A program made the translations under genes and the position numbers. 64,000 nucleotides of DNA. Source: Moritella sp. F3. Lineage in GTDB: Bacteria > Pseudomonadota > Gammaproteobacteria > Enterobacterales > Moritellaceae. A model generated the notes under the pieces. It searched no databases. It saw nothing but the letters and a program-made list of their open reading frames with translations, and had not been told where the DNA came from. Location of the stretch: contig NZ_BLRL01000018.1 in assembly GCF_015082335.1 (NCBI RefSeq), forward strand, positions 1 through 64,000, in the 5' to 3' direction. Of this stretch, positions 42,596 to 52,511 are shown one piece after another (within the stretch, counting starts at the first letter, position 1; each line of letters starts with the position of its first letter).

Positions 42596-43792
42596 GTGAT
42601 TGGATTAACGATACTGGGTGCAACCGGCTCGATCGGTAAGAGTACCCTTGCAGTTATTCGTCAAAATCCTGAGCGCTTTCGGGTACTGGCTTTAACCGCG
42701 AATAGTAATGTCACTGAGATGCTGGCGCAATGTTTAGAATTTAAACCTTGCTATGCAGTGATGCTTAATGACATTGCTGCTGGTCAGTTAGCGCAACAAC
42801 TAAAATCACTTAACTGTTCTACCGAAGTGTTATCGGGGATCGATGCTTTATGTCAGGTTGCTGCACTTGATGAGAGTGATATGGTGATGGCTGCGATTGT
42901 AGGTGCCGCAGGACTGATGCCAACCTTGGCCGCTGTACGTGCTGGAAAACGTATTTTACTGGCAAATAAAGAAGCGTTAGTGATGTCTGGTGCTTTGTTT
43001 ATGGAAGAAGTCAAAGCCAGTGGCGCCGAGCTATTACCGATTGATAGTGAACATAATGCCATATTCCAGGCTATGCCGTTAGCTGTGCAAAGTAACCTCG
43101 GTTTTTGTGACCTAGTTGCGGAGGGGATCAGTAAAATCCTGTTAACTGGTTCTGGCGGACCATTTCGCTATAGCAATATTGCTGACTTGGCTGCTGTGAC
43201 GCCTGCGCAAGCTTGTGCGCATCCTAATTGGTCTATGGGTCAGAAAATTTCTGTTGATTCTGCGACTATGATGAACAAAGGCCTAGAGTATATCGAGGCT
43301 AAGTGGTTATTCAATGCGGATGAATCTCAGATCCAAGTGGTTATCCATCCTCAGTCAGTGATTCATTCTATGGTGCAATACACTGATGGTTCAGTATTAG
43401 CCCAGATGGGTGAACCAGATATGTGTACCCCGATTGCCCATGCAATGGCTTATCCAAAACGTATTCCTTCAGGTGTTAAACCACTCGATTTTTTCGAGAT
43501 GGGTGAACTGACTTTCTTGAAACCTGACTATGCGCGTTATCCTTGTTTGAAATTAGCGATTGATGCTTGTTACCAAGGCCAAGCGGCAACAACAACATTA
43601 AACGCTGCCAATGAAATAGCGGTCGGTGCTTTCTTAACTGGGCAAATTGGCTTCACGGATATCGCACGTGTAAATGCCACGGTTTTGGAAGGTTTAACTA
43701 TTTCTGAAACAAAAAATATTGATGCATTGATTGATATTGATGCAATGGCGCGAATTGACGCCCAACAAACAATAAGCAGAGTAACAAAATGA
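42596..43792 (+). CDS. dxr: 1-deoxy-D-xylulose 5-phosphate reductoisomerase
   Basis: Second enzyme of the MEP pathway, converting DXP to methylerythritol phosphate with NADPH. The 398-residue protein starts at a GTG (42596), giving MIGLTILGATGSIGKSTLAV with the NADPH-binding loop. Metal and substrate motifs are ANKEALVMSG, the EHNAIFQ block and GSGGPFR, with the SVDSATMMNKGLEYIEAKWLF segment near residue 220. Its stop overlaps the rseP ATG by 4 bp (ATGA). Confidence 0.97.
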   Translation: MIGLTILGATGSIGKSTLAVIRQNPERFRVLALTANSNVTEMLAQCLEFKPCYAVMLNDIAAGQLAQQLKSLNCSTEVLSGIDALCQVAALDESDMVMAAIVGAAGLMPTLAAVRAGKRILLANKEALVMSGALFMEEVKASGAELLPIDSEHNAIFQAMPLAVQSNLGFCDLVAEGISKILLTGSGGPFRYSNIADLAAVTPAQACAHPNWSMGQKISVDSATMMNKGLEYIEAKWLFNADESQIQVVIHPQSVIHSMVQYTDGSVLAQMGEPDMCTPIAHAMAYPKRIPSGVKPLDFFEMGELTFLKPDYARYPCLKLAIDACYQGQAATTTLNAANEIAVGAFLTGQIGFTDIARVNATVLEGLTISETKNIDALIDIDAMARIDAQQTISRVTK

Positions 43793-45144
43793 TATCGTCT
43801 TTATGGAATCTAGGTGCATTTATTGTTGCTCTAGGCATTTTAGTTGCTATACACGAATTTGGTCATTTTTGGGTCGCACGTCGTTGCGGGGTTAAAGTAT
43901 TACGTTTTTCAATTGGTTTCGGTAAAACAATCTGGATGCGTACCGGCAAAGACGGCACTGAATATGCGATAGCAATGATCCCGTTAGGCGGTTTCGTCAA
44001 AATGCTTGATGAGCGTGTTGATGACGTACCTGCAGAATTAAAATCACAAGCGTTTAACCGTAAACCGGTATTAGCACGGATCGCCATTGTAGCTGCAGGG
44101 CCTTTAGCTAACTTTGCATTAGCTATTGTGGCTTTCTGGTTCATGTTCATGATTGGTGTACCGAGCGTAAAACCGGTGATTGGCGAAGTTGCACCGCATT
44201 CAGTGATGGCTGAGGCGGGTGTCACAAACAAAGCGATTATTACCGCGATCGATGGCCAAGATGTTCAAGATTGGAATGACGTTAGCCTTAAACTGATTGA
44301 GCATATGGGCGAGCCTTCAATGGTGATGCAATTATACCTCGAGGACACGAACTATACTGTTTCTCGACAAGTAGATCTCCGTGAGTGGCAGTTTGATCCG
44401 GAGCGTGAATCACCGATCACGAGCATGGGCTTAACGCCTTATCGACCAGCTGTGAGTCAAGTGCTAGCTGAAGTCATCAAAGGCGGAGCGGGCGAACAGG
44501 CGGGTCTGCTTGCGGGTGACAAAATCATAGCCATTGCAGAGCAGCCAATTGATAGCTGGATGATGCTGGTAGAAAAAGTACAAAATAGTCCAGATCAAAC
44601 ATTAGCTGTAAGTATACTGCGTAATGGCCAAGAATTAGCATTAACGATGACACCAAAAGGAAAAACGGGTGCTGATGGTTCATTTAAAGGTTATTTAGGC
44701 GTTGCGCCTGTTGTAGCCAGTTATCCTGAAGATTATCTTGTTGATATTCAATATGGTATTCTAGATTCAGTGCAACAATCGGTTGAGCGTACTTGGCAGT
44801 TAACCGCGCTTACCTTTAAGATGATTGGTCGTTTAGTGACAGGTGATATTTCACTAAATAACTTAAGTGGGCCGATTTCAATTGCCAAAAGTGCTGGTGC
44901 CAGTGCTGATTATGGTTTGGTTTATTTCTTAGGTTTCCTGGCCCTAATTAGTGTTAATTTAGGCTTAATGAATTTAATGCCACTGCCAGTACTAGATGGT
45001 GGTCATCTAGTGTATTACACATTTGAACTTATTACCGGTCGACCTGTATCTGAAAAGATCCAAGAGTTCGGTTTTAAAATCGGTTCAGTCATTATTATGC
45101 TACTAACGGGACTTGCCTTATTTAATGACTTTGCTCGTTTATAA
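43789..45144 (+). CDS. rseP: site-2 intramembrane zinc protease RseP
   Basis: Cleaves the transmembrane anti-sigma factor RseA after DegS and degrades remnant signal peptides. The 451-residue protein has the zinc motif HEFGH at residues 22-26 in the first membrane helix. Two PDZ domains (about 115-195 and 220-300) follow, with the third metal ligand in LMPLPVLDGGHL near residue 400. The start overlaps dxr (ATGA). bamA follows 36 bp later; envelope stress through RseP and outer-membrane assembly through BamA are thus co-expressed. Confidence 0.97.
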   Translation: MISSLWNLGAFIVALGILVAIHEFGHFWVARRCGVKVLRFSIGFGKTIWMRTGKDGTEYAIAMIPLGGFVKMLDERVDDVPAELKSQAFNRKPVLARIAIVAAGPLANFALAIVAFWFMFMIGVPSVKPVIGEVAPHSVMAEAGVTNKAIITAIDGQDVQDWNDVSLKLIEHMGEPSMVMQLYLEDTNYTVSRQVDLREWQFDPERESPITSMGLTPYRPAVSQVLAEVIKGGAGEQAGLLAGDKIIAIAEQPIDSWMMLVEKVQNSPDQTLAVSILRNGQELALTMTPKGKTGADGSFKGYLGVAPVVASYPEDYLVDIQYGILDSVQQSVERTWQLTALTFKMIGRLVTGDISLNNLSGPISIAKSAGASADYGLVYFLGFLALISVNLGLMNLMPLPVLDGGHLVYYTFELITGRPVSEKIQEFGFKIGSVIIMLLTGLALFNDFARL

Positions 45145-45180
45145 GTCATTGAATTGCGTTTTAGGGATTATTTACTCAGA

Positions 45181-47628
45181 ATGATAATTAATAAATATTT
45201 AGCTGGTGCACTTCTTTCAAGTGCTTGCCTGCTTACAAGTACAGCAGCAGTTGCGAATAGCTTCATTGTTGACGATATTCAAGTTGAAGGCTTACAACGT
45301 GTAACGCTCGGTGCGGCGTTGTTGAATATTCCGCTGCGAGAAGGTGATCGCGTCAGTCGCAGTGATACTGCTTTAGCGGTGAAGAAGCTGTACGAATCAG
45401 GTAACTTTGATGATATCGAATTATACCGTGATGGCTCGACACTGGTCTTTAAAGTAACGGAGTTACCGACGATTAGTAGCATTGAGTTTGTTGGTAATGA
45501 AGCTATTCCTGAAGAGCAATTACAAGAAAGTCTTAATTCATCGGGGATTCGTGTTGGTGAGCCTATCGATCGTACTATTATTCGTTCGGTAGAGCAGGGC
45601 TTACAGGAATTCTATTATGGCGCTGGTCGTTATAGTGCCAAAATCAATACTATTATCACCCCATTACCACGTAATCGTATTGATATTAAATTTAGTTTCG
45701 TTGAAGGTAAATCAGCGGAAATTAAACAGTTAAATATCTTAGGTAACACCGTTTACTCAACGGCAGAATTAAAGAATATATTTGATCTGAGTGATCATAC
45801 GCCGTGGTGGAACTTCATGGCTGATCAGCAGTACCAAAAACAAATGCTGGCTGGTGATTTAGAGAAATTGCGTAGCTATTATGTTGATAAAGGTTATATC
45901 CGTTTTAAAACCGAATCGACACAAGTTTCGATGACACCAGATAAACAAGGTATTTATATTACCCTTAAAGTCAATGAAGGTGAGCAATATAAACTGGGTA
46001 ATATTGTGTTAACCGGTGATTTGTTAGATAAAGAACAAGAGTTACGTGGTTTATTATCGCTGAACTCAGGTGAGCTCTACAGTGGTGCAAGCGTGACTGC
46101 AACGGAAGAGAGTCTTAGCCGTTATTTAAGTCGCTTTGGTTATGCGTATCCAAAAGTATCAACTTACCCTGAAATTAATGACGAAGACCATACTGTTAAT
46201 CTGACGATTGCGGTTGAACCGGGCCCACGTATTTATGTGCGCCGTATTAACTTTGCTGGTAATGATGTCACTAAAGATGAAGTGTTACGTCGTGAAATGC
46301 GTCAAATGGAAGGTACTTGGTTATCGAATCGTTTAATTGACCGTTCTAAAACCCGCCTTAATCAACTTGGCTTTTTTGAAACTGTAAACACGACTACAGT
46401 GCGAGTGCCGGGTGAACCAGACGTCGTTGAAGTCAATGTACAAGTGAAAGAGCAACCCGCTGGTTCATTTAATGCCGGTATTGGTTATGGTTCTGAATCG
46501 GGCTTGAGTCTAAATGCAGGTATTCAGCAGGATAATTTCTTTGGTACGGGTAACAAAGCCGGTATCAGTGTAAGTACCAATGATTATTCAAAAAATGCTA
46601 GTTTAAATTATACAGACCCGTATTTTACAGTTGATGGTGTGAGCTTTGGTGGTAAGATCTATTTCACTGATTTTGAAGCCTCAGAAGCGGATATTGTCGA
46701 TTATAACAACCGTACTTACGGTGTATCGGGTACGTTAGGTTTTCCGGTTAACGAAAATAATACCCTGAGCTTTAGTTTAGGTTATGAGTGGAATAAGATC
46801 TCGCAAACGACGACTTATGCGCAAACTGATATTTTTTGGGACATTTATAAAGATGATGTTGATCAGGATGGTAGCTTTGTCGTATTCCAAGGTTTTGATG
46901 TTTCTGCATCTTGGCGTCGCCGTACGTTAAACCGTGGTGTATTTGCCACATCAGGCTCAGAACAAAAAGCTAACTTTACTATGACTGTCCCCGGTTCTGA
47001 TGTGCAGTATTTTAAAATGAGTTTTGATAATAAGTATTATGTGCCGCTCTCAAGTAACCACCGCTGGTCGTTCTTGATGCGAGGTCGTGTAGCTTATGGT
47101 AATGGTTACGGTACAACGTCAAATGGCGATGATCATATCTTACCATTTTATGAAAATTACTATGCCGGCGGCTTCTATTCGGTACGTGGTTTTAACAGTA
47201 ATACCATTAGTCCAAAAGGTATACAGACAAGTATAAACCCTGGTAGTCCTGGTGATACAGGCTATGTTGCTACCGATTCATCAGTCGGTGGTAATGCGCT
47301 TGCTACGGGTAGTGTTGAATTGATTTTCCCAACGCCATTTTTGAGCGAAGAGTATGCCAACCTTGTACGTACAACAGTATTTGTTGATGCGGGTTCGGTA
47401 TGGGACACTGAATTTAATTCAAGTGACTATCAAAGTGGGAGTTGTTTAAGTAACTGCGAATATTTTGGTGACTATTCAGACCCTGCGCGTATACGTGCAT
47501 CTCTCGGTGTTAGCTTACAGTGGCTATCACCAATGGGCCCGCTAGTATTCTCGCTAGCAACACCATTAAAAGAATACGAAGGCGACAAAACAGAAGTATT
47601 TACCTTCAATATTGGTAGTACCTTCTAA
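45181..47628 (+). CDS. bamA: outer membrane protein assembly factor BamA
   Basis: Central beta-barrel of the BAM machine that folds outer-membrane proteins. The ATG at 45181 gives a signal peptide (MIINKYLAGALLSSACLLTS, cleavage near VANS) and 815 residues; a TTG at 45154 would add nine. Five POTRA domains follow (about 25-425), then a 16-strand barrel with the conserved loop 6 motif VRGF (in YSVRGFNSNTISPKG). It ends in an aromatic NIGSTF typical of outer-membrane proteins. A cysteine pair SCLSNC lies in an extracellular loop. TAGGGA about 15 nt upstream is the ribosome-binding site. Confidence 0.96.
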   Translation: MIINKYLAGALLSSACLLTSTAAVANSFIVDDIQVEGLQRVTLGAALLNIPLREGDRVSRSDTALAVKKLYESGNFDDIELYRDGSTLVFKVTELPTISSIEFVGNEAIPEEQLQESLNSSGIRVGEPIDRTIIRSVEQGLQEFYYGAGRYSAKINTIITPLPRNRIDIKFSFVEGKSAEIKQLNILGNTVYSTAELKNIFDLSDHTPWWNFMADQQYQKQMLAGDLEKLRSYYVDKGYIRFKTESTQVSMTPDKQGIYITLKVNEGEQYKLGNIVLTGDLLDKEQELRGLLSLNSGELYSGASVTATEESLSRYLSRFGYAYPKVSTYPEINDEDHTVNLTIAVEPGPRIYVRRINFAGNDVTKDEVLRREMRQMEGTWLSNRLIDRSKTRLNQLGFFETVNTTTVRVPGEPDVVEVNVQVKEQPAGSFNAGIGYGSESGLSLNAGIQQDNFFGTGNKAGISVSTNDYSKNASLNYTDPYFTVDGVSFGGKIYFTDFEASEADIVDYNNRTYGVSGTLGFPVNENNTLSFSLGYEWNKISQTTTYAQTDIFWDIYKDDVDQDGSFVVFQGFDVSASWRRRTLNRGVFATSGSEQKANFTMTVPGSDVQYFKMSFDNKYYVPLSSNHRWSFLMRGRVAYGNGYGTTSNGDDHILPFYENYYAGGFYSVRGFNSNTISPKGIQTSINPGSPGDTGYVATDSSVGGNALATGSVELIFPTPFLSEEYANLVRTTVFVDAGSVWDTEFNSSDYQSGSCLSNCEYFGDYSDPARIRASLGVSLQWLSPMGPLVFSLATPLKEYEGDKTEVFTFNIGSTF

Positions 47629-47659
47629 GCACTTTCTAAGCAAATATGATGCAATAAAT

Positions 47660-47686
47660 GCGTACGTTCTGAATAAGGACGTACGC
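47660..47686 (+). other. hairpin between bamA and skp
   Basis: GCGTACGT (47660-47667) pairs with ACGTACGC (47679-47686) around an 11-nt loop; no T-run follows. Probably an mRNA stability or partial termination element. Confidence 0.5.
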
Positions 47687-47715
47687 CTTAAGTTAAAATC
47701 TAATTAGGGATTAAA

Positions 47716-48213
47716 ATGAAAAAAATTATTAAAGCAACCGCATTAGCATTGGCGCTTGGCGCATCGTTTACAGCAAGTGCAGCGGGTTATGCTGTTGTTG
47801 ACGCAGGTAAGATATTACAACAGTTACCGCAACGTGAAGCAATTGGTAAACGTTTGAATGAAGAATTCCAAATACGTGCTGTTGAACTAAATAAATTGCA
47901 AAAAGAGTTAGTTGCATTAAACGAAAAACGTCAACGTGATGCAGCGTTAATGACACCACAAGAGCAAACTAAACTGGTGCGTAAATTAGAAGAATTAGAT
48001 GCACAGCTAAAATTAAAGGGCAAAGCATTTAAAGAAGATCAACAGCGCCGTGGCCAAGAAGAAAATAACAAATTGCTAGTGTTATTACAGCAAGCAATCG
48101 AAACTGTGTCTAAGCGTGATGGCTATGAGTTAGTATTGACTAAGCAAGCGGCTTTATTTGTTGATCCAAAATTAGATATTTCAGACAAAGTTATTCAAGA
48201 ATTAAGCAAGTAA
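47716..48213 (+). CDS. skp: periplasmic chaperone Skp (OmpH)
   Basis: A 165-residue precursor with signal peptide MKKIIKATALALALGASFTA and cleavage near ASAA. The mature protein is a long charged helical hairpin (tentacle), with the trimerisation strand at each end: GYAVVDAGKILQQLPQ at the start and GYELVLTKQAALFVDPKLDI near the end. Skp holds unfolded outer-membrane proteins in the periplasm and hands them to BamA. It lies between bamA and lpxD, the universal order. Confidence 0.95.
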   Translation: MKKIIKATALALALGASFTASAAGYAVVDAGKILQQLPQREAIGKRLNEEFQIRAVELNKLQKELVALNEKRQRDAALMTPQEQTKLVRKLEELDAQLKLKGKAFKEDQQRRGQEENNKLLVLLQQAIETVSKRDGYELVLTKQAALFVDPKLDISDKVIQELSK

Positions 48214-48349
48214 CAGCATTAACAACTTTAAGTAACTATATTTACAGCTTTAACTAGCTATATTTTGTGATTTTAAGTCAGTAACTATATTTTACATCAT
48301 AAGAACTGTAGTAAAATAGTATAAAATTTTATAAGTGGAAAGGTTTAAC

Positions 48350-49360
48350 ATGGCAATGACGTTACAACAAATAGCAACGGCAATTCAAGCTGAGCTACAC
48401 GGCGATGGTAGTATCGAAATCAGTACGATTAATTCGATGCAGAATGCACAGCCGGGTAGCATCACTTTTTTAAGCGATAGCAAATACAGCGATCAACTCG
48501 CTACTGTTGCAGCCTCTGCTGTCATTGTTAAATCCGATGATCTTGCCGCGTGTAATACCAATGCGTTAGTGATGAAAAATCCGTATGTCGGTTTTGCGTT
48601 AGTCGCACAGCTACTTGATACCACTCCCGCACCAGCTACTGATATCGCGCCAAGTGCTGTGATTGCAGACGATGTAGTATTAGGTGACAATGTCGCTATT
48701 GGTGCCAATGCCGTTATTGAAACCGGTGTGACGTTAGCTGATAATGTTGTTATTGGTGCCGGTTGTTTTGTTGGTAAAGATACCATCATTGGTCAGAGCA
48801 CTAAGCTGTGGGCAAATGTTACTATCTACCACAATATTGCAATTGGCAGTGATTGTCTGATCCAAAGTGGCGCTGTAATCGGTGCTGATGGCTTTGGTTA
48901 TGCAAATGATGGCGGCAAATGGATCAAGATCCCACAACTTGGTCGCGTGATTATTGGCGACCGTGTTGAGATCGGCGCATGCACAACGATTGATCGTGGT
49001 GCATTAGATAACACCATTATTAGCGACGGCGTGATTTTAGATAATCAGTGTCAAGTTGGTCATAATGTAGAAATAGGTGAAGACACCGCTATCTCTGGCG
49101 GAACTCTGTTAGCAGGAAGCTTAAAACTAGGTAAGCAATGCATGATTGGTGGTGGTAGTGTTATCAATGGTCATATGGAAATAACCGATAACGTTAATAT
49201 CACAGGTATGTCGATGGTAATGCGCCCGATTGATAAAGCGGGTTTGTATTCATCTGGTATCCCAGCACAAACTAATCGTGAATGGCGTCGTCAAACGGCC
49301 CGTGTAATGAAAATTGATGATATGCATAAACGCTTATCTAAACTAGAAAAATTAAGCTAA
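48350..49360 (+). CDS. lpxD: UDP-3-O-(3-hydroxyacyl)glucosamine N-acyltransferase
   Basis: Third step of lipid A synthesis. The ATG at 48350 follows GGAAAGG by 5 nt and gives 336 residues; a GTG at 48335 would place the start within that site. The N-terminal uridine-binding region and then hexapeptide repeats of a left-handed beta-helix (VVLGDNVAIGANAVIETGVT, and later GHNVEIGEDTAISGGTLLAG) are clear. The catalytic His is in GHNVEIGED or the preceding repeats. Part of the lpxD-fabZ-lpxA-lpxB operon. Confidence 0.96.
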   Translation: MAMTLQQIATAIQAELHGDGSIEISTINSMQNAQPGSITFLSDSKYSDQLATVAASAVIVKSDDLAACNTNALVMKNPYVGFALVAQLLDTTPAPATDIAPSAVIADDVVLGDNVAIGANAVIETGVTLADNVVIGAGCFVGKDTIIGQSTKLWANVTIYHNIAIGSDCLIQSGAVIGADGFGYANDGGKWIKIPQLGRVIIGDRVEIGACTTIDRGALDNTIISDGVILDNQCQVGHNVEIGEDTAISGGTLLAGSLKLGKQCMIGGGSVINGHMEITDNVNITGMSMVMRPIDKAGLYSSGIPAQTNREWRRQTARVMKIDDMHKRLSKLEKLS

Positions 49361-49403
49361 ACCTAAGCGCTATAACGCTTTCGTTGCGACAGGAATTAAA
49401 ATT

Positions 49404-49859
49404 TTGAACGAACAAAAAAACACCATTGAAATACAAGAAATCATGAGTCTTTTACCACATCGCTACCCGTTTTTACTGGTTGATCGTGTATTGGATTATG
49501 TACCGGGACAATCGATTCATGCAATTAAAAATGTATCGGTAAATGAGCCACAATTTACTGGCCATTTCCCAACCAACCCTATTTTTCCTGGTGTATTGAT
49601 CTTAGAAGCATTAGCACAAGCATCGGGTTTGTTAGGTTATAAGTCTGATGGCGGTCCAGCAGACAATGAATTGTATTATTTTGCAGGTATTGATAAGGCG
49701 CGTTTCCGCAAACCTGTTGTACCTGGTGATGTTTTACATCTACACATCGAATTAATCAAAGAACGCCGTGGTATCGGCCGCTTTACTGCAATTGCAAAAG
49801 TTGATGGTAAAGTAGTCTGCGATGCTGAGATCATGTGCGCGAAACGAGAGGCTAACTAG
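49404..49859 (+). CDS. fabZ: (3R)-hydroxymyristoyl-ACP dehydratase FabZ
   Basis: Dehydrates 3-hydroxyacyl-ACP in fatty-acid elongation, competing with LpxA and LpxD for the same pool. The 151-residue hot-dog-fold protein starts at TTG (49404) with CAGGAA about 10 nt upstream. Catalytic His and Glu lie in GHFPTNPIFPGVLILEALAQ (His at about residue 54). The MSLLPHRYPFLLVDRVLDY block is conserved. Its stop TAG overlaps the lpxA GTG by one base. Confidence 0.96.
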   Translation: MNEQKNTIEIQEIMSLLPHRYPFLLVDRVLDYVPGQSIHAIKNVSVNEPQFTGHFPTNPIFPGVLILEALAQASGLLGYKSDGGPADNELYYFAGIDKARFRKPVVPGDVLHLHIELIKERRGIGRFTAIAKVDGKVVCDAEIMCAKREAN

Positions 49860-50629
49860 TGATCCATGAAACAGCTATTGTGCATGAAAGCGCAAAAATT
49901 GGTAATAATGTAAAAATTGGTCCTTGGACTATCGTTGGTGAAAACGTAGAGATTGGCGATGATTGTGTTATTGCCTCTCATGTTGTTATTAATGGTCCAT
50001 GCAAGATTGGCAAAGGTAATCGCTTTTTCCAATACGGTTCGATTGGTGAAGAATGCCAAGATCTAAAATATGCGGGTGAACATACGCGTCTTGAGATTGG
50101 TGATAATAATGTATTTCGCGAAGGCGTCACCATTCACCGTGGAACAGTACAAGACCAAGGTTTAACCAAAATTGGTAGCAATAGTTTATTCATGGTTAAT
50201 GCACACGTTGCACACGATGTTATTATCGGTGACAACTGTATTTTTGCTAATAATGCGACCTTAGCGGGTCACGTACACATTGGTGATTACGTTATTTTTG
50301 GTGGCCACGCGGCCATTCACCAGTTTGGTAAAGTTGGTTCTCATGCCTTCGTTGCCGGTGGTTCGGTTATCATTAAAGATATCCCGCCTTATGTAATGGC
50401 ATCTGGCCATCACGCTAAACCTTTTGGTATCAACTCTGAAGGCCTTAAGCGCCGCGGATTTGACGCTGAAGCGATTAAAGCTGTTAAGCGTGCTTATCGT
50501 GTATTATTCCGTCAAGGTAATACAGTTGCTGAAGCATTAGCGGCATTAGAAGAAAGTGCAAACGAACAACCAAGCGTTGCTTTGTTTACAGAATTTTTAA
50601 AAACCAATGAACGTGGTATTATTCGTTAA
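49859..50629 (+). CDS. lpxA: UDP-N-acetylglucosamine O-acyltransferase
   Basis: First step of lipid A synthesis. The GTG at 49859 overlaps the fabZ stop by one base, so the pair is translationally coupled. The 256 residues begin MIHETAIVHESAKIGNNVKI, with left-handed beta-helix hexapeptides through the N-terminal two thirds. The catalytic His is in NAHVAHDVIIGDNC near residue 122. A helical C-terminal domain (GFDAEAIKAVKRAYRVLFRQ) completes the family. Confidence 0.97.
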   Translation: MIHETAIVHESAKIGNNVKIGPWTIVGENVEIGDDCVIASHVVINGPCKIGKGNRFFQYGSIGEECQDLKYAGEHTRLEIGDNNVFREGVTIHRGTVQDQGLTKIGSNSLFMVNAHVAHDVIIGDNCIFANNATLAGHVHIGDYVIFGGHAAIHQFGKVGSHAFVAGGSVIIKDIPPYVMASGHHAKPFGINSEGLKRRGFDAEAIKAVKRAYRVLFRQGNTVAEALAALEESANEQPSVALFTEFLKTNERGIIR

Positions 50630-50654
50630 TCGTATTCTTTATAGATAGCTTACA

Positions 50655-51839
50655 ATGACAACGAAACCATTACGTATTGGTATTATCGCCGGGGAAGTCT
50701 CCGGCGATATTTTAGCTGCCGCCCTGATCAAAGAAATTCAATCCCGTCACCCTGATGCCATTTTCGAAGGTATTGCTGGACCACGCATGCAAGCGCTTGG
50801 TTTTAATACGCTGTTTGAAATGGAAGAGCTATCTGTTTTTGGTCTCGTCGAAGTACTCGGCCGGTTACCAAGACTGTTTAAAGTCAAACGCGAAGTTCTT
50901 GCCCATTTTAAGCAAAATCCACCGGATATCTTTATTGGTGTCGATGCGCCAGATTTTAATATTCCGATTGAATTAAAGCTCAAAGCAGACGGTATAAAAA
51001 CCGTACATTATGTAAGCCCTTCAGTTTGGGCATGGCGTCAAAAGCGTGTTTTCAAAATTAAAAAAGCAGTGGATATGGTGTTAGCCTTTCTGCCGTTTGA
51101 AAAAGCTTTTTATGATGAATACGATGTGCCGTGTCGCTTTGTCGGTCATACTATGGCTGACGCTATTCCATTGGCCGGTGCGGATAAACAAGCGGCAATT
51201 AACGAGCTTAAACTGGATCCTAAGCAGCGTTATGTAGCCATTTTACCGGGCAGTCGTGCTGGTGAAGTTGGATTGCTGTCTGCAAGTTTTTTAGAAACGG
51301 CTATTTTATTAAAACAGCGCTTTAGTGACTTACAGTTTGTGATCCCGATGGTGAATGAAGAGCGTAAAGCACAATTTCTCGCTATTAAGCAAGAAGTCGC
51401 GCCTGACCTCGATGTCATCATTTTAGATGGTCATGCGCGTGAAGCGATGGCTGTTGCTGATGCTGTATTGTTAGCGTCTGGCACCGCGGCATTGGAAACC
51501 ATGTTGATGAAACGTGCTATGGTGGTAGGTTATCGGGTTAAACCGCTAACCTATAAGATCATGCTACGCTTGATGAAAGCACCATTTGTATCATTACCTA
51601 ACTTATTAGCGAAAAAAGAAATTGTCGCAGAACGGTTACAAGATGATTGCCAGCCAGAAATCTTAGCGGATGAGATGGCTAAGTTGCTAACAACGGATAA
51701 CGCTGCGTTAATCGAACATTTTACTGAATTACATGAGCAAATTCGTTGTCATGCCGACAAACAAGCAGCAGATGCCGTACTTGAATTAATTAATGAAAAT
51801 AATATCCCAGCAGTAGAGCAGGTAACTAAAAATGTATGA
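50655..51839 (+). CDS. lpxB: lipid A disaccharide synthase
   Basis: Glycosyltransferase (GT19) that joins UDP-diacylglucosamine and lipid X. The 394-residue protein begins TKPLRIGIIAGEVSGDILAA. Conserved blocks are YVSPSVWAWRQKRV near residue 120, FVGHTMAD and ILPGSRAGEV, and the C-terminal ASGTAALETMLMKRAMVVGYR UDP-binding region (written here in parts: ASGTAALETMLMK). It overlaps rnhB by 8 bp, implying coupling. Confidence 0.97.
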   Translation: MTTKPLRIGIIAGEVSGDILAAALIKEIQSRHPDAIFEGIAGPRMQALGFNTLFEMEELSVFGLVEVLGRLPRLFKVKREVLAHFKQNPPDIFIGVDAPDFNIPIELKLKADGIKTVHYVSPSVWAWRQKRVFKIKKAVDMVLAFLPFEKAFYDEYDVPCRFVGHTMADAIPLAGADKQAAINELKLDPKQRYVAILPGSRAGEVGLLSASFLETAILLKQRFSDLQFVIPMVNEERKAQFLAIKQEVAPDLDVIILDGHAREAMAVADAVLLASGTAALETMLMKRAMVVGYRVKPLTYKIMLRLMKAPFVSLPNLLAKKEIVAERLQDDCQPEILADEMAKLLTTDNAALIEHFTELHEQIRCHADKQAADAVLELINENNIPAVEQVTKNV

Positions 51840-52431
51840 TGAAATAATTTACCCTGAAGGGAAACTTGTTGCTGGTGTTGACGAAGTCGGACGTGGACCA
51901 TTGGTCGGTGATGTGGTCACGGCTGCAGTGATATTAGACCCGAATAATCCTATTATCGGCTTAACGGATTCAAAAAAATTAAGTGAGAAAAAACGCCAGC
52001 TATTGTTTCCTGAAATTAAAGAGAAAGCATTAGCTTGGAGTATTGGCCGTTGTAGTCCTGCTGAGATAGATGAACTGAACATCTTACAAGCGACGATGGT
52101 TGCTATGCAACGCGCTGTGGCGGGCTTAGCGATTCAACCTGAGCATGTATTTATTGATGGTAATCGTTGCCCTGCATTGCCTATGTTTGCTGAGGCGATT
52201 GTTAAAGGTGATTTACGCGTAGCCGAGATAAGTGCTGCGTCAATCTTAGCAAAAGTCGTGCGTGATACCGAGATGGAAGCACTGGATAAGCGTTTTCCTG
52301 AATACGGTTTTGCTCAGCATAAAGGTTATCCAACCAAGGCGCATATGGAAAAATTAGCCGAGCTTGGGCCGACTGAAGAATACCGTAAAAGTTTTAAACC
52401 GGTGCAACGCGCGTTAGGTTTGTTAAAATAA
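51832..52431 (+). CDS. rnhB: ribonuclease HII
   Basis: Removes single ribonucleotides from DNA and RNA-DNA hybrids. The 199-residue protein has catalytic acidic residues in GVDEVGRGPLVGDVV (Asp-Glu near residues 15-20) and in VFIDGNRCP and AEISAASILAKVVRD. It starts inside the 3' end of lpxB (8-bp overlap) and precedes dnaE, an arrangement shared across gammaproteobacteria. Confidence 0.96.
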   Translation: MYDEIIYPEGKLVAGVDEVGRGPLVGDVVTAAVILDPNNPIIGLTDSKKLSEKKRQLLFPEIKEKALAWSIGRCSPAEIDELNILQATMVAMQRAVAGLAIQPEHVFIDGNRCPALPMFAEAIVKGDLRVAEISAASILAKVVRDTEMEALDKRFPEYGFAQHKGYPTKAHMEKLAELGPTEEYRKSFKPVQRALGLLK

Positions 52432-52511
52432 GGTGAGGTGGCGGCACGCTACTTGATCGTTATAGTTTCTCGTTTATTTTATCTACTCTCAATTAGCAGA
52501 AAGTTTTATTT

